Shown piece after piece: positions 1 through 9,825 of a stretch of DNA of 64,000 nt; within the stretch, counting starts at the first letter, position 1; each line of letters opens with the position of its first letter. Location of the stretch: assembly GCF_009795805.1 (NCBI RefSeq), contig NZ_WTEY01000001.1, positions 186,001 through 250,000 of the forward strand. Reading direction: 5' to 3'. Source of the stretch: Gilliamella sp. Pra-s52. GTDB lineage: Bacteria; Pseudomonadota; Gammaproteobacteria; Enterobacterales; Orbaceae. Under the pieces are notes generated by a model, which was not told the origin of the DNA, ran no database searches, and saw nothing but the letters and a program-made list of their open reading frames with translations. The translations under genes and the position numbers were made by a program.

Positions 1-1
1 A

Positions 2-1435
2 GAATATCCTGAGGCTATTACTTACCTTTTAGAGCAATATAATTTAATTGAAAGTGGACAAGTCCGTTTATCTGATTTGATCACTGGTTTTGTTGATCCT
101 AATGCCGAAGAAGTCGCTGAGGAATTGCCGGAAGATTTAGATGTTAGTGATCCTGAAATTGAAATTGATGATAGTGACGATGAAGGTGAAGATGAAGAAA
201 GTGATTCTTCAACCGATGACGATGTTTCTATTGATCCTGAAGTTGCAAAAGCTAAATTTGCTGAATTAAAGGTGCAACACGATAAAACTTCTGAAGCGAT
301 TAAAAAATATGGCCGAGCTCATAAAAAAGCACAAAAAGAGATCGAAAATCTATCAGAGATCTTTAAACAATTTCGTTTAGTTGCCAAACAGTTTGATATT
401 CTTGTCAATAACATGAGATGCATGATGGATCGTGTTAGAACTCATGAACGTGCGATTATGAAAATTTGTGTTGAACGATGCAAAATGCCGAAAAAACAGT
501 TTATGACTTATTTTACCAGTAATGAAAATAACATGAATTGGTATAAGAAAGCGTTAACTTCAAAAAATGCATTTGCGGCTAATTTGAAAGATTTTGATAA
601 TGAAATTGAAGCTCAAGTTAATTTGTTGCAACAAATAGAAACCGAAACGAATCTTTCTATTGAGCAAATTAAAGATATCAATCGACGTATGTCTATTGGT
701 GAAGCTAAAGCACGCCGAGCCAAGAAAGAGATGGTTGAGGCTAACTTACGACTTGTTATTTCGATTGCTAAAAAATATACCAATCGTGGATTACAATTTT
801 TAGATCTTATCCAAGAAGGCAATATCGGTTTGATGAAAGCTGTTGATAAGTTTGAGTATCGTCGTGGTTATAAATTCTCAACTTATGCAACTTGGTGGAT
901 TAGGCAAGCTATTACGCGTTCAATTGCTGACCAAGCTAGAACAATTCGTATTCCGGTACATATGATTGAAACAATTAATAAGTTAAATCGTATTTCACGT
1001 CAAATGCTACAAGAAATTGGACGTGAACCAACACCAGAAGAGTTGTCTGAGCGTATGCAAATGCCAGAAGATAAAATTCGTAAGGTACTTAAAATTGCTA
1101 AAGAACCAATTTCAATGGAAACGCCAGTTGGTGATGATGAAGATTCACATTTAGGTGATTTTATTGAAGATACTGCACTTGAACAACCGTTAGATGCCGC
1201 AACTTCTGAGAGCTTACGTAGTGCTACGCGTGATATTTTATCAGGATTAACACCAAGAGAAGCAAAAGTGTTACGTATGCGATTTGGTATTGATATGAAT
1301 ACCGACCATACACTGGAAGAAGTTGGTAAACAATTTGATGTAACTCGTGAGCGTATTCGTCAGATTGAAGCTAAGGCATTACGAAAATTACGTCATCCAA
1401 GCCGTTCCGATGTGCTTCGTAGCTTTTTAGAATAA
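2..1435 (+). CDS. rpoD: RNA polymerase primary sigma factor RpoD (sigma-70), 5' end missing
   Basis: This is the housekeeping sigma factor that directs RNA polymerase to -35/-10 promoters. The frame is open from the first base, so the gene starts outside the window; compared with the 613-residue E. coli protein roughly the first 135 residues are missing. Visible in order are the tail of region 1.2/NCR, an acidic Asp/Glu-rich spacer (about residues 30-75 of the fragment), the core helices of region 2 with [17 protein letters not shown] and [10 protein letters not shown], region 3, and region 4 ending in the helix-turn-helix [19 protein letters not shown]. Regions 2-4 are nearly identical to E. 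coli. The apparent TTG start at position 77 lies inside the protein and is not real. A strong terminator follows 19 bases after the stop. Confidence 0.97.
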   Translation, partial: EYPEAITYLLEQYNLIESGQVRLSDLITGFVDPNAEEVAEELPEDLDVSDPEIEIDDSDDEGEDEESDSSTDDDVSIDPEVAKAKFAELKVQHDKTSEAIKKYGRAHKKAQKEIENLSEIFKQFRLVAKQFDILVNNMRCMMDRVRTHERAIMKICVERCKMPKKQFMTYFTSNENNMNWYKKALTSKNAFAANLKDFDNEIEAQVNLLQQIETETNLSIEQIKDINRRMSIGEAKARRAKKEMVEANLRLVISIAKKYTNRGLQFLDLIQEGNIGLMKAVDKFEYRRGYKFSTYATWWIRQAITRSIADQARTIRIPVHMIETINKLNRISRQMLQEIGREPTPEELSERMQMPEDKIRKVLKIAKEPISMETPVGDDEDSHLGDFIEDTALEQPLDAATSESLRSATRDILSGLTPREAKVLRMRFGIDMNTDHTLEEVGKQFDVTRERIRQIEAKALRKLRHPSRSDVLRSFLE

Positions 1436-1453
1436 ATTTTATCATTTATATAT

Positions 1454-1476
1454 CGCCACTTTTGTGGCGTTTTTTT
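1454..1476 (+). terminator. Rho-independent terminator of rpoD
   Basis: CGCCAC (1454-1459), a TTTT loop and GTGGCG (1464-1469) form a perfect 6-bp stem followed by seven T. It lies between rpoD and the next gene. Confidence 0.85.
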
Positions 1477-1494
1477 ACTAAAGATTCTAAAAAC

Positions 1495-2466
1495 ATGAAT
1501 ATACTACAACGTTTTAAGATCGATCCATTCTTGTTGGTACTCATTTTTGTTGTGGTTACAGCTAGTTTGTTTCCTTGTAAGGGGCAAGCTAAAGTTATTT
1601 TTGAATATCTCACAACATTTGCTATTGGCTTATTATTCTTTATGCATGGTGCTAAGCTTTCTTTTCAGGCGATTGTTATTGGTATAAAAAATTGGCGATT
1701 ACATTTGGTTATTTTTACAACTACTTTTGTTATTTTCCCGATTCTTGGAATAATGATGCAAGTGTTGGTTCCCAATTTTTTACCGAAAAACCTTTATTTA
1801 GGTTTTGTTTATCTTTGTATATTGCCTGCAACGGTTCAATCAGCTATAGCGTTTACCTCAATAGCGAAAGGCAATGTGGCAGCTGCTATTTGTAGTGCTT
1901 CAGCATCAACGTTATTAGGCGTATTTATTTCTCCAATTTTAGTTGGCTTATTAATGAGTACTGAATCTTCTAGTTCCATGAATATGCTAGATGCAATTAC
2001 TTCTATCATGTTGAAACTAATGTTGCCATTTGTACTTGGTCACTTATCAAGGCGCTTTATAGGTAAATGGGTGGATAAATATAAACGTATTATCTCTAAG
2101 ACTGATCGCCTTTCGATTCTATTGGTTGTCTATGTTGCTTTTAGTGATGCTGTTGCAAATGGCATTTGGACGCAGATTAGTTTGTTATCGCTTTTAGAAA
2201 TTATTTTTTATTCCATTGTACTATTAACTATTGTTTTATTAATAACTACTTATGGTTCAAGATTACTCGGTTTTAATAAAGAAGATGAAATCACGATTGT
2301 GTTCTGTGGTTCAAAAAAGAGCTTAGCTAGTGGTATTCCCATGGCTAGTGTTATCTTTCCTATGTCGGTAATGGGTATAATGATCTTACCTTTAATGATA
2401 TTTCATCAAGTGCAATTAATGGTTTGTGCAGTGTTAGCTACACATTATGCAAAACGAAAAATGTAA
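1495..2466 (+). CDS. yfeH: YfeH-like sodium-dependent transporter (bile acid:sodium symporter superfamily)
   Basis: A 323-residue inner-membrane protein with about nine or ten hydrophobic helices. It follows E. coli YfeH (332 aa) closely: [11 protein letters not shown] near the N-terminus, [31 protein letters not shown] and [13 protein letters not shown] near the C-terminus. The last two match the conserved sites of the BASS fold, where substrate and sodium bind. Substrate is unknown; bile acids are not implied. I chose the ATG at 1495, because the in-frame TTG at 1462 falls inside the rpoD terminator hairpin and the ATG start aligns with YfeH. No strong ribosome binding site is visible. The pit gene begins 68 bases downstream on the same strand. 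Confidence 0.85.
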   Translation: MNILQRFKIDPFLLVLIFVVVTASLFPCKGQAKVIFEYLTTFAIGLLFFMHGAKLSFQAIVIGIKNWRLHLVIFTTTFVIFPILGIMMQVLVPNFLPKNLYLGFVYLCILPATVQSAIAFTSIAKGNVAAAICSASASTLLGVFISPILVGLLMSTESSSSMNMLDAITSIMLKLMLPFVLGHLSRRFIGKWVDKYKRIISKTDRLSILLVVYVAFSDAVANGIWTQISLLSLLEIIFYSIVLLTIVLLITTYGSRLLGFNKEDEITIVFCGSKKSLASGIPMASVIFPMSVMGIMILPLMIFHQVQLMVCAVLATHYAKRKM

Positions 2467-2534
2467 AATTTGTTTTGCTCATTACCTTATTCTCAAGGAT
2501 AATAGGGACTCTATTAACAACAGAAAGATTTATT

Positions 2535-4049
2535 ATGTTACATCTATTTGCTGAATTAGAATTCTCGACCATTATATTATTGGGATTTGCGTTGTTTTTT
2601 GTTCTCTTTTATGAAGCCATTAATGGATTTCATGATACTGCTAATGCTGTTGCTACCGTAATTTATACAAGAGCACTAAAAGAACAACTTGCTGTTTTTA
2701 TGGCCGGTATGTTTAACTTTTTTGGTGTATTACTTGGTGGGTTGAGTGTTGCTTATGCCATCGTTCATCTATTGCCTACTGATTTATTACTTAATGTCAG
2801 CTCAACTCATGGACTGGCTATGGTCTTTTCTATTCTATTTGCTGCAATCATTTGGAATTTAGGAACTTGGTATGTTGGTATTCCCGCATCAAGCTCACAC
2901 ACATTAATTGGTTCAATTATAGGGGTGGCGCTTGCTAACGCATTTATTATGGATACTTCGATAATAAATGCCCTCAATATTCCCAAAATGATTCAAATCT
3001 TTTTGTCATTAATTATTTCTCCTGTGGTTGGTCTTGTAATTGCTGGGTTGATGATTTTTTTATTGCGAAAATACTGGACTCGTAAAAGCCAAAGTAAAAA
3101 AAGCAGTAAAAAGCGAGAACGCATCTTTATGACACCGGAACAACGTGAAAAACTCTATGGTAAGAAGAAACCTCCTTTTTGGATTCGCATTATGCTTATT
3201 ATCTCAGCTGCAGGCGTAAGTTTTTCACATGGTGCTAATGACGGTCAAAAAGGTATTGGTCTCTTAATGTTAGTATTAATGGGGATTGCTCCTGCAGGTT
3301 TTATCGTTAATATGAACGCTTCTACTTATGACATTACTAACACGCGTAATGCTGTTCATGCTATTCAAGAATACTTTGTAGAGCATAATGATGATCTAAC
3401 AGAGGTAATTGGTAAACAACCTGTATTAGATACCAATATTGTTTTAGATGACTTAAATAAATATCATTGTGATTATTCACATTCGTTTACCACCCTAGGT
3501 ATTGCTAATCATTTATTTAATAAAATAAATGATTATGATTCACTAACGGTTGAGCAACGTTCGCAAGCCCGACGCATTTTACTTTGTTTATCTGATACTG
3601 TATCGCATGTGGCTAAACAGCCCAATGTGTCTTCAGAAGATAAGCAGTATTTAAAATCTTTGAAGGGTGATTTACTTAAAACCGTTGAGTATGCACCAAT
3701 TTGGATTATTATTGCGGTTGCTTCAGCGTTAGCTGTTGGGACAATGATTGGTTGGCGCCGTGTGGCTATAACTATTGGCGAAAAAATTGGTAAAAAAGGG
3801 ATGACTTATGCGCAAGGGGTATCAGCGCAAATCACAACGGCCTTATCAATTGGGATTGCAAGTTATACGGGGATGCCTGTATCTACAACTCAAGTGCTTT
3901 CGTCATCAGTTGCCGGAACAATGATCGTTGATGGTGGCGGAGTACAAAGTAAAACCATTAAAAATATTGCGTTAACATGGGTTTTAACACTCCCAATTTC
4001 GATTTTGTTATCTGGATCGCTTTTTTGGCTTGCTCAAAAATTAATTTAG
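2535..4049 (+). CDS. pitA: Low-affinity inorganic phosphate transporter Pit
   Basis: A 504-residue inner-membrane transporter that takes up phosphate as a metal-phosphate complex driven by protons. It carries the two inverted PiT signature repeats: [20 protein letters not shown] at about residues 24-43 and [18 protein letters not shown] around 235. It also has [18 protein letters not shown] and [19 protein letters not shown] basic cytoplasmic loop follows about residue 180, and a less conserved cytoplasmic segment occupies about 280-380. The start is the ATG at 2535, giving MLHLFAELE as in E. coli PitA; the longer in-frame extension overlaps the upstream gene and is rejected. uspA follows 64 bases downstream; pitA and uspA are also neighbours in E. 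coli, though arranged differently. Confidence 0.95.
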   Translation: MLHLFAELEFSTIILLGFALFFVLFYEAINGFHDTANAVATVIYTRALKEQLAVFMAGMFNFFGVLLGGLSVAYAIVHLLPTDLLLNVSSTHGLAMVFSILFAAIIWNLGTWYVGIPASSSHTLIGSIIGVALANAFIMDTSIINALNIPKMIQIFLSLIISPVVGLVIAGLMIFLLRKYWTRKSQSKKSSKKRERIFMTPEQREKLYGKKKPPFWIRIMLIISAAGVSFSHGANDGQKGIGLLMLVLMGIAPAGFIVNMNASTYDITNTRNAVHAIQEYFVEHNDDLTEVIGKQPVLDTNIVLDDLNKYHCDYSHSFTTLGIANHLFNKINDYDSLTVEQRSQARRILLCLSDTVSHVAKQPNVSSEDKQYLKSLKGDLLKTVEYAPIWIIIAVASALAVGTMIGWRRVAITIGEKIGKKGMTYAQGVSAQITTALSIGIASYTGMPVSTTQVLSSSVAGTMIVDGGGVQSKTIKNIALTWVLTLPISILLSGSLFWLAQKLI

Positions 4050-4113
4050 TAGTAAAAGTAGGGTACTGGTTTTAATTTACTTGAGCGTTAAAAATAGGAA
4101 GGAGAAAAGTATC

Positions 4114-4566
4114 ATGGCTTATAAACATATATTAGTCGCAGTTGATTTGTCACCTGAAAGTGAAGTACTTGTAGAAAAAGCCGTTTCTATGGCCAGACCA
4201 TATAATGCTCAAATATCATTGATTCATGTTGGTATTAATTATTCAGATCTTTACACCGGTTTAGTTGATATCAATATGAATGATATGAAAGATCGAATCA
4301 CTGAAGATGCTCATCTTGCATTGAATAACTTAGCAAATGATGCAGGCTATCCTATTGCTCATACTCTCTCGGGTAATGGGGAATTTGACCAAGTGTTAAT
4401 TGAAGCCATTCACGAATATAACATTGATTTAGTTGTATGTGGTCATCATCAGGATTTTTGGAGTAAATTAATGTCTTCCGCTCGTCAACTTATCAATAAT
4501 ACTCATATCGATACTTTGATTGTTCCGTTAAAAGATGATGAACCTGTGGAAGAAGCTGCTAAATGA
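4114..4566 (+). CDS. uspA: Universal stress protein A
   Basis: A 150-residue cytoplasmic UspA-fold protein, nearly identical to E. coli UspA (144 aa) through [48 protein letters not shown] and DTLIVPL. The family consists of dimeric stress-induced proteins that help cells survive growth arrest; this subclass lacks the GxxGS nucleotide-binding motif and is not thought to bind ATP. The ATG at 4114 is preceded by a strong AGGAAGGAG at about 4096-4104, and the upstream in-frame TTG at 4081 is rejected. The gene ends in a good terminator. Confidence 0.95.
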   Translation: MAYKHILVAVDLSPESEVLVEKAVSMARPYNAQISLIHVGINYSDLYTGLVDINMNDMKDRITEDAHLALNNLANDAGYPIAHTLSGNGEFDQVLIEAIHEYNIDLVVCGHHQDFWSKLMSSARQLINNTHIDTLIVPLKDDEPVEEAAK

Positions 4567-4579
4567 AGTATTCAATACA

Positions 4580-4604
4580 AACCCGCTTAATTAGCGGGTT
4601 TTTT
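4580..4604 (+). terminator. Rho-independent terminator of uspA
   Basis: AACCCGCT (4580-4587), a 5-base loop and AGCGGGTT (4593-4600) form a perfect 8-bp stem running into a T tract. Confidence 0.85.
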
Positions 4605-4732
4605 ATAAGTATTTTATAAATAAGTTTGTAAAAATTTTCAGGAAAGTATGTGTTTAAGTATATTTTTATTTACTATTTTCTAGTTTATGTAAATACACTT
4701 AAATTGTTATTTAGCCAATGAGGAGATTTAAT

Positions 4733-5488
4733 GTGAATATTGCTTTAGTTACTGGTGCATCTTCTGGCTTTGGGGAAGCTATTTGTCGTAAGCTTATAGC
4801 TGATGGTTATAAAGTTGTTGGCGTAGCTAGACGTGCAGATAAACTACAAAATCTTGCAGATGATTTAGGTTCTAATTTTTTGTCATTACCATTAGATATA
4901 ACTAAAAAAGATGCAGTGAGTTCCATTTTGTTACAATTACCTAAAGAATTCCAAACAATTGATATTTTGATTAATAACGCTGGTTTAGCTTTAGGTTTAG
5001 ATCCCGCTTATGAAGCAGATTACAGCGATTGGGTAACAATGATTGATACTAATATTATTGGGTTAGTAAATCTAACTCGACAAATTTTACCTCAGATGGT
5101 TGAGCGTAATTTAGGTTATATTATTAATCTTGGTTCTGTTGCAGGTACTTATGCCTATAAAGGTGGAAATGTTTATGGTGCATCTAAAGCTTTTGTTAAA
5201 CAGTTTAGTGCTAATTTGCGTACAGATTTATTAGGAAAAAAAGTACGTGTCACCAATATTGAACCCGGATTATGTGGTGGTACAGAGTTTTCCAATATTC
5301 GTTTTCATGGTGATAATCAGAAAGCGGCAGCGGTTTATCAAGGTGTAGCGTTTATTACCCCAGAAGATATTGCTAATACTGTTTCATGGTTAATTAATAC
5401 ACCGGAACATTTCAATGTCAATTCAATTGAAATAATGCCTGTTGCACAAGCTCCGGCTGGATTGTCTGTTTGTAAAGAAGTTGACTAA
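4733..5488 (+). CDS. ydfG: NADP-dependent 3-hydroxy acid dehydrogenase YdfG (short-chain dehydrogenase)
   Basis: A 251-residue cytoplasmic short-chain dehydrogenase. E. coli YdfG (248 aa) oxidises L-allo-threonine, serine and 3-hydroxypropionate-type acids and reduces malonic semialdehyde. Seen here are the Rossmann glycine motif TGASSGFG, NNAG after the fourth strand, and the catalytic Ser plus YxxxK (YGASK). PGLCGGTEFSNIRFHG matches the YdfG subfamily. The start is taken as GTG at 4733. An AGGAG (4721-4725) lies seven bases before it, while the in-frame ATG at 4718 overlaps that ribosome binding site and would add five non-conserved residues. Confidence 0.88.
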   Translation: MNIALVTGASSGFGEAICRKLIADGYKVVGVARRADKLQNLADDLGSNFLSLPLDITKKDAVSSILLQLPKEFQTIDILINNAGLALGLDPAYEADYSDWVTMIDTNIIGLVNLTRQILPQMVERNLGYIINLGSVAGTYAYKGGNVYGASKAFVKQFSANLRTDLLGKKVRVTNIEPGLCGGTEFSNIRFHGDNQKAAAVYQGVAFITPEDIANTVSWLINTPEHFNVNSIEIMPVAQAPAGLSVCKEVD

Positions 5489-5546
5489 TAACATACCCAT
5501 TGGCATTGTGCTTTGCATGTATATTTTTATTAAAAATTAAAAAAAA

Positions 5547-5597
5547 TTGTTTAGTAAACAAAATAGGCTTGCACTTCTGTGAATGGGTTGCTATTCT
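5547..5597 (+). promoter_or_regulatory. Candidate sigma-70 promoter with an upstream palindromic operator
   Basis: TTGCAC (5569-5574), a 17-base spacer and TATTCT (5592-5597) form a plausible promoter for the small gene at 5631. Eight bases before the -35 box lies the perfect palindrome TTGTTTA-G-TAAACAA (5547-5561), a possible repressor or activator site. Which protein binds it cannot be told. Confidence 0.45.
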
Positions 5598-5630
5598 TTC
5601 TTCTTGTAATTTTGATTGAGGTTTATGGCA

Positions 5631-5960
5631 ATGACATTTTCTGAAGTAACGAAAACATTTGCGACTAGTTTGCCGGGTACAGATAGTTATGTAAAACTAC
5701 GAAAGGCAATGAGAGCACTAATTCAAGAAGACCCAAAAAATGCTTCGGTTTATTTTTTGATTTTTGGATTTGCTCGTACATATGTTATGTTGTATGAAGA
5801 TCAAGAAGTATCACCTCAATTTGCCGAAGATAATCAAAAATTGATGTTATCGTATCTCAATATCTTAGATGAAGCTCTAAAAAAACAAGATGCTCAAAGC
5901 ATATATCAAGCATTAAACAAAGTTGTCAATGAGTACGAAAATAGTAAAAAGGTTTTTTAA
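5631..5960 (+). CDS. Small conserved-looking protein of unknown function (109 aa)
   Basis: I do not recognise this protein. It is a soluble-looking, probably mostly helical polypeptide of 109 residues with no signal peptide or clear membrane segment. The middle, around SVYFLIFGFARTYVMLYED, is hydrophobic, and the C-terminus is rich in Lys, Asn and Gln. A real gene is supported by its own promoter candidate, a GAGG ribosome binding site at 5618-5621 and a strong terminator directly after it. The start could be ATG 5625 (three bases from GAGG, too close) or ATG 5631 (nine bases), and I prefer 5631. It stands alone between ydfG and the thr leader. Confidence 0.6.
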   Translation: MTFSEVTKTFATSLPGTDSYVKLRKAMRALIQEDPKNASVYFLIFGFARTYVMLYEDQEVSPQFAEDNQKLMLSYLNILDEALKKQDAQSIYQALNKVVNEYENSKKVF

Positions 5961-5964
5961 AATT

Positions 5965-5995
5965 ACAGCCTGACATGAAAATGTCGGGCTGTTTT
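5965..5995 (+). terminator. Rho-independent terminator after the small orphan gene
   Basis: ACAGCCTGACAT pairs with ATGTCGGGCTGT across a GAAA loop (12-bp stem with one G-U pair), followed by TTTTGTTT. Confidence 0.8.
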
Positions 5996-6031
5996 GTTTA
6001 TAGTTTCAGGGAAAAATTTTTAGGAAAAATA

Positions 6032-6103
6032 ATGATTATTTCAATCCATATGACAAATATTATTGGCACCTTAGGTACTATTACGCAATCTAGGGCGGGT
6101 TGA
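6032..6103 (+). CDS. thrL: thr operon leader peptide (23 aa)
   Basis: A very short reading frame with an AGGA ribosome binding site (6022-6025) six bases before its ATG. Of 23 residues six are Ile and four are Thr, the two amino acids whose scarcity controls the thr operon in enterobacteria; they are clustered as MTNII, GTLGTIT. The E. coli leader has the same logic but a different sequence. The stop codon TGA at 6101-6103 falls on the 3' end of the GGCGGGTT segment that takes part in the downstream attenuator. Its translation, rather than its product, is expected to matter. A possible -10 element TATAGT lies at 5999-6004, without a convincing -35. Confidence 0.8.
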   Translation: MIISIHMTNIIGTLGTITQSRAG

Positions 6104-6152
6104 TTTTTCCAAAAAATATTCAAAAACCCGCCTAAGAAAGGCGGGTTTTTTT
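6094..6152 (+). promoter_or_regulatory. thr transcription attenuator (antiterminator and terminator)
   Basis: The terminator is AACCCGCC (6125-6132) paired with GGCGGGTT (6140-6147) and followed by seven T. An identical GGCGGGTT lies at 6094-6101, overlapping the end of the leader peptide, and can pair with the same AACCCGCC instead. A ribosome that finishes the leader would cover the first copy and allow the terminator. A ribosome stalled at the Thr/Ile codons would leave it free and prevent termination. This is the classic mechanism of amino-acid attenuators; its operation here is inferred from the pairing options. Confidence 0.82.
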
Positions 6153-6319
6153 GTTATATGTAAAAATTTATATAAAAAATAAATGTAGCTAGAAAATAAA
6201 ATTACAACTAACGTTATAACGCTAAAAGGTTTTCTTAATACCTATCGACATAACAAGGTCGAATAAACTGTATTTTGAATCATAATGGGCATAAATTAAG
6301 ATAATAAGTAAGGTGTGAT

Positions 6320-8776
6320 ATGAAAGTTTTAAAATTTGGAGGAACCTCTGTTGCTAATGCAGAACGTTTTTTACGAGTGGCAGAAATCATTGAAAATAAT
6401 GCTAAACAAGAGCAAACAGCTACTGTTTTATCGGCACCTGCTAAAATTACCAACCATTTAGTTGCTATGGTTGAAAAAACAGTCGCTAAGCAAGATATAA
6501 AAAGTAATATTTATGATGCTGAAAAAATATTTGCCGATCTATTAGCTGGTATTGCAAAAGTTCAACCGAATTTTGCTTATGAAGAAATGAAACGTTTTGC
6601 ATTAAATGAATTAAATAATGTAAAGCAATTACTTGAAGGCGTTGCTTTACTCGGTCAATGTCCTGATAGTATTAATGCGTCAATTATTTGCCGTGGAGAA
6701 AAACTATCAATTGCCATTATGCAAGAACTTCTTAAAGCAAAAGGTCACACCATCACGGTAATCGATCCTGTTGCGATGCTTATTGCAGAAGGTGATTATT
6801 TAGAATCGACTGTTGATATACCACAGTCAACACACAGAATTGCTGAAATGAATATTCCACAAGATAATTTTATCTTAATGCCAGGTTTTACTGCCGGTAA
6901 TGAAAAAGGTGAATTAGTTGTACTTGGACGTAATGGTTCTGATTATTCAGCAGCTGTGCTTGCGGCATGTTTAAGAGCAAATAGTTGCGAAATTTGGACT
7001 GATGTTGATGGTGTTTATACTTGTGATCCTCGTATTGTGCCAGATGCTAAATTACTAAAAACGATGTCTTATCAAGAGGCGATGGAACTTTCATATTTTG
7101 GTGCAAAAGTACTTCATCCAAGAACTATCTTACCTATTGCTCAATTTCAAATCCCTTGTTTAATTAAAAATACGAATAACCCTGATGCACCAGGAACACT
7201 TATTGGTGCGAATGTTGTTGATTCAACCACTCCAGTAAAAGGTATCACTAATTTAAATAATATGGCAATGATAAACGTATCAGGTCCGGGTTTAAAAGGT
7301 ATGGTTGGTATGTCGGCACGTGTTTTTTCTGCGATGTCTTATGCTGGTATTTCAGTTGTACTTATTACTCAATCATCATCCGAATACAGCATTAGTTTTT
7401 GTGTGCCACAAACCGAACTTTATCGAGCAGAAGAGGCTTTGAGCGATGAGTTTTATTTAGAATTAAAAGATGGATTACTTGAACCAATCGAAGTTATAGA
7501 AAAGCTTGCTATTATTTCTGTTGTTGGTGATGGTATGCGGACACTACGTGGTTTATCTGCTAATTTCTTTACAGCATTAGCCAGAGCTAATATTAATATT
7601 GTTGCTATAGCACAAGGTTCATCTGAACGTTCAATTTCGGTCGTTGTTGATAATGATGTTGCAGTTATGGGTGTACGTGTTGCCCATCAAATGTTGTTTG
7701 GTACCGATAAAATGCTAGATGTTTTTGTTATTGGCGTTGGTGGTGTTGGTGGAGCACTTATTGATCAAATTGGACGTCAACAAAAATGGCTTAAAAATAA
7801 ACAAATTGATTTACGAGTGTGTGGCTTGTTTAACTCTAAACACAGCATAACCAATCGAGACGGCATTGATCTTAGTCATTGGCGTGACCAAATTAAACAG
7901 AGTGAAATGAATTATTCTTTAGATAGCATTATCGAATTTGCTAAAAATAATAGACTACTTAATCCAATTTTGGTGGATTGTACTTCAAGTAGTGAAGTAT
8001 CTAACAAATATGCAGATTTTTTAGCTAACGGTTTTCATGTGGTTACGCCAAATAAAAAAGCTAATACTAGTTCAATGGCTTATTATTTACGCTTACGTCA
8101 AGAAGCGGAAAAAAGTAAGCGTAAATTCCAATATGATACTAATGTAGGGGCAGGGTTACCAGTAATTGAAAATCTTCAAAATCTACTTAATGCAGGTGAT
8201 GAATTAATCAAGTTTTCGGGAATTTTGTCGGGATCGCTTTCTTTTATATTTGGTAAACTTGATGAGGGCATGTTACTGTCTGAAGCAACTAAATTGGCTA
8301 AAGAGAAAGGTTTTACTGAACCTGATCCTCGTGATGACTTATCAGGCACCGATGTTGCTAGGAAATTGTTAATTTTAGCACGGGAAGCAGGATTGCAATT
8401 AGAACTTGATCAAATCAATGTCGAATCGGTTTTACCTGCTGAGTATGCCCGAGGTAGCATCGATGAGTTTATGGCTAAATTACCGCAGCTAGATGCAGAA
8501 TTTAAAGTAAAATCTGAACAAGCAGCAAAAGAAGGTAAAGTATTACGTTATGTGGGTAGTATAGAAAACCATCAATGCAGTGTTAAAATTGAAGCTGTTG
8601 ATAGTGAAGATCCTCTTTATAAAATTAAAAACGGTGAAAATGCCTTAGCTTTTTATACTCGTTATTACCAACCTATTCCACTTGTATTACGTGGTTATGG
8701 GGCGGGTAATGATGTTACTGCAGCTGGCGTTTTTGCTGATATTTTACGGACAACATCAGGCAAAATCGGAGGTTAA
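6320..8776 (+). CDS. thrA: Bifunctional aspartokinase I / homoserine dehydrogenase I
   Basis: An 818-residue cytoplasmic enzyme (E. coli 820) that catalyses the first step (aspartate phosphorylation) and the third step (aspartate semialdehyde to homoserine) of threonine synthesis. The N-terminal kinase begins with [13 protein letters not shown] (residues 4-16) and contains [20 protein letters not shown]. Two ACT regulatory domains occupy about 310-460 with the usual [12 protein letters not shown] and [11 protein letters not shown]. The dehydrogenase starts at about 465 with the NAD(P) motif [10 protein letters not shown] and includes the catalytic region [18 protein letters not shown]. Feedback inhibition by threonine is known for the family. 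It is the first structural gene after the attenuator, and thrB begins at the base after its stop. Confidence 0.98.
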   Translation: MKVLKFGGTSVANAERFLRVAEIIENNAKQEQTATVLSAPAKITNHLVAMVEKTVAKQDIKSNIYDAEKIFADLLAGIAKVQPNFAYEEMKRFALNELNNVKQLLEGVALLGQCPDSINASIICRGEKLSIAIMQELLKAKGHTITVIDPVAMLIAEGDYLESTVDIPQSTHRIAEMNIPQDNFILMPGFTAGNEKGELVVLGRNGSDYSAAVLAACLRANSCEIWTDVDGVYTCDPRIVPDAKLLKTMSYQEAMELSYFGAKVLHPRTILPIAQFQIPCLIKNTNNPDAPGTLIGANVVDSTTPVKGITNLNNMAMINVSGPGLKGMVGMSARVFSAMSYAGISVVLITQSSSEYSISFCVPQTELYRAEEALSDEFYLELKDGLLEPIEVIEKLAIISVVGDGMRTLRGLSANFFTALARANINIVAIAQGSSERSISVVVDNDVAVMGVRVAHQMLFGTDKMLDVFVIGVGGVGGALIDQIGRQQKWLKNKQIDLRVCGLFNSKHSITNRDGIDLSHWRDQIKQSEMNYSLDSIIEFAKNNRLLNPILVDCTSSSEVSNKYADFLANGFHVVTPNKKANTSSMAYYLRLRQEAEKSKRKFQYDTNVGAGLPVIENLQNLLNAGDELIKFSGILSGSLSFIFGKLDEGMLLSEATKLAKEKGFTEPDPRDDLSGTDVARKLLILAREAGLQLELDQINVESVLPAEYARGSIDEFMAKLPQLDAEFKVKSEQAAKEGKVLRYVGSIENHQCSVKIEAVDSEDPLYKIKNGENALAFYTRYYQPIPLVLRGYGAGNDVTAAGVFADILRTTSGKIGG

Positions 8777-9715
8777 ATGTTCCATAAATCTTTAACTGTT
8801 TATGCTCCTGCATCCATGGCTAATATTAGCGTTGGTTTTGATATATTAGGGGCAGCAATTAGCCCGATTAGTGGAGCTATGCTTGGTGACTGTATTACAG
8901 TTGAATCTGCTAACGAATTTTCTCTTACTTGCAAAGGTAAATTTGTTCAAAAACTACCAAGTGATCCAAAATACAATATTGTATTTCAATGTTGGCAGCG
9001 ATTTTGTCAAGCAATAGGTAAAGCTTTACCTGTCCATATGACACTAGAGAAAAACATGCCCATTGGTTCCGGTTTAGGTTCAAGTGCCTGTTCTGTAGTT
9101 GGTGCATTAGTTGCTTTGAATGAATTTTTTGATAAGCCTTTAAATGAATTTGAAATGCTTTTTATAATGGGCGAACTTGAGGGGCGTATTTCAGGTAGTG
9201 TGCATTACGATAATGTTGCGCCTTGCTATTTAGGCGGTATGCAACTTATCCTTGATGAAATGGATATAATCAGCCAACCAATTCCTCATTTTGAAGATTG
9301 GTATTGGATTATGGCATATCCCGGTATAAAAGTATCAACGGCTGAAGCTCGTGCAATTTTACCCGCTTTGTACCAAAAATCAGATTGTGTTGCTCATGGG
9401 CGATATGTTGGTGGATTTATTCATGCTTGCTATACCAAACAACCAAAATTGGCAGCATCAATGTTGTGTGACAATATTGCTGAACCTTATCGTAAACAGC
9501 TATTACCTAATTTTGATGAAACACAAAAACGAGTTAAGCAACTTGGCGCTTTGTCATCGGGTATTTCGGGATCAGGGCCAACAATGTTTGTGATTGCTGA
9601 TAAACTTGAAACAGCTGAGCAAATTGAATTATTACTTAAAAAATATTATTTGCAAAATGATGAAGGTTTTACTCATATTTGTAAAATTGATACTCAAGGT
9701 GCAAGAGTTATTTAG
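8777..9715 (+). CDS. thrB: Homoserine kinase
   Basis: A 312-residue GHMP-family kinase (E. coli 310) that phosphorylates homoserine to O-phosphohomoserine. The ATP-binding signature [20 protein letters not shown] lies at about 94-113, with [11 protein letters not shown] near 258. The ATG follows the thrA stop codon with no gap, and GGAGG at the end of thrA serves as ribosome binding site, so the two are translationally linked. Confidence 0.97.
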   Translation: MFHKSLTVYAPASMANISVGFDILGAAISPISGAMLGDCITVESANEFSLTCKGKFVQKLPSDPKYNIVFQCWQRFCQAIGKALPVHMTLEKNMPIGSGLGSSACSVVGALVALNEFFDKPLNEFEMLFIMGELEGRISGSVHYDNVAPCYLGGMQLILDEMDIISQPIPHFEDWYWIMAYPGIKVSTAEARAILPALYQKSDCVAHGRYVGGFIHACYTKQPKLAASMLCDNIAEPYRKQLLPNFDETQKRVKQLGALSSGISGSGPTMFVIADKLETAEQIELLLKKYYLQNDEGFTHICKIDTQGARVI

Positions 9716-9825
9716 GTTTTTTATTATAAAAATAGGTCTAAAACTAGGAAGACTCCAACTTTTATTGATTAAACTGATATCAGTAAGAGTACATAATTAA
9801 AGCATAAAGATAATTGGAACATATT

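Noticed and set aside
1462-1494. TTG start extending the YfeH-like gene upstream
   Set aside because: It lies inside the rpoD terminator hairpin and adds residues absent from the family; ATG 1495 fits better.
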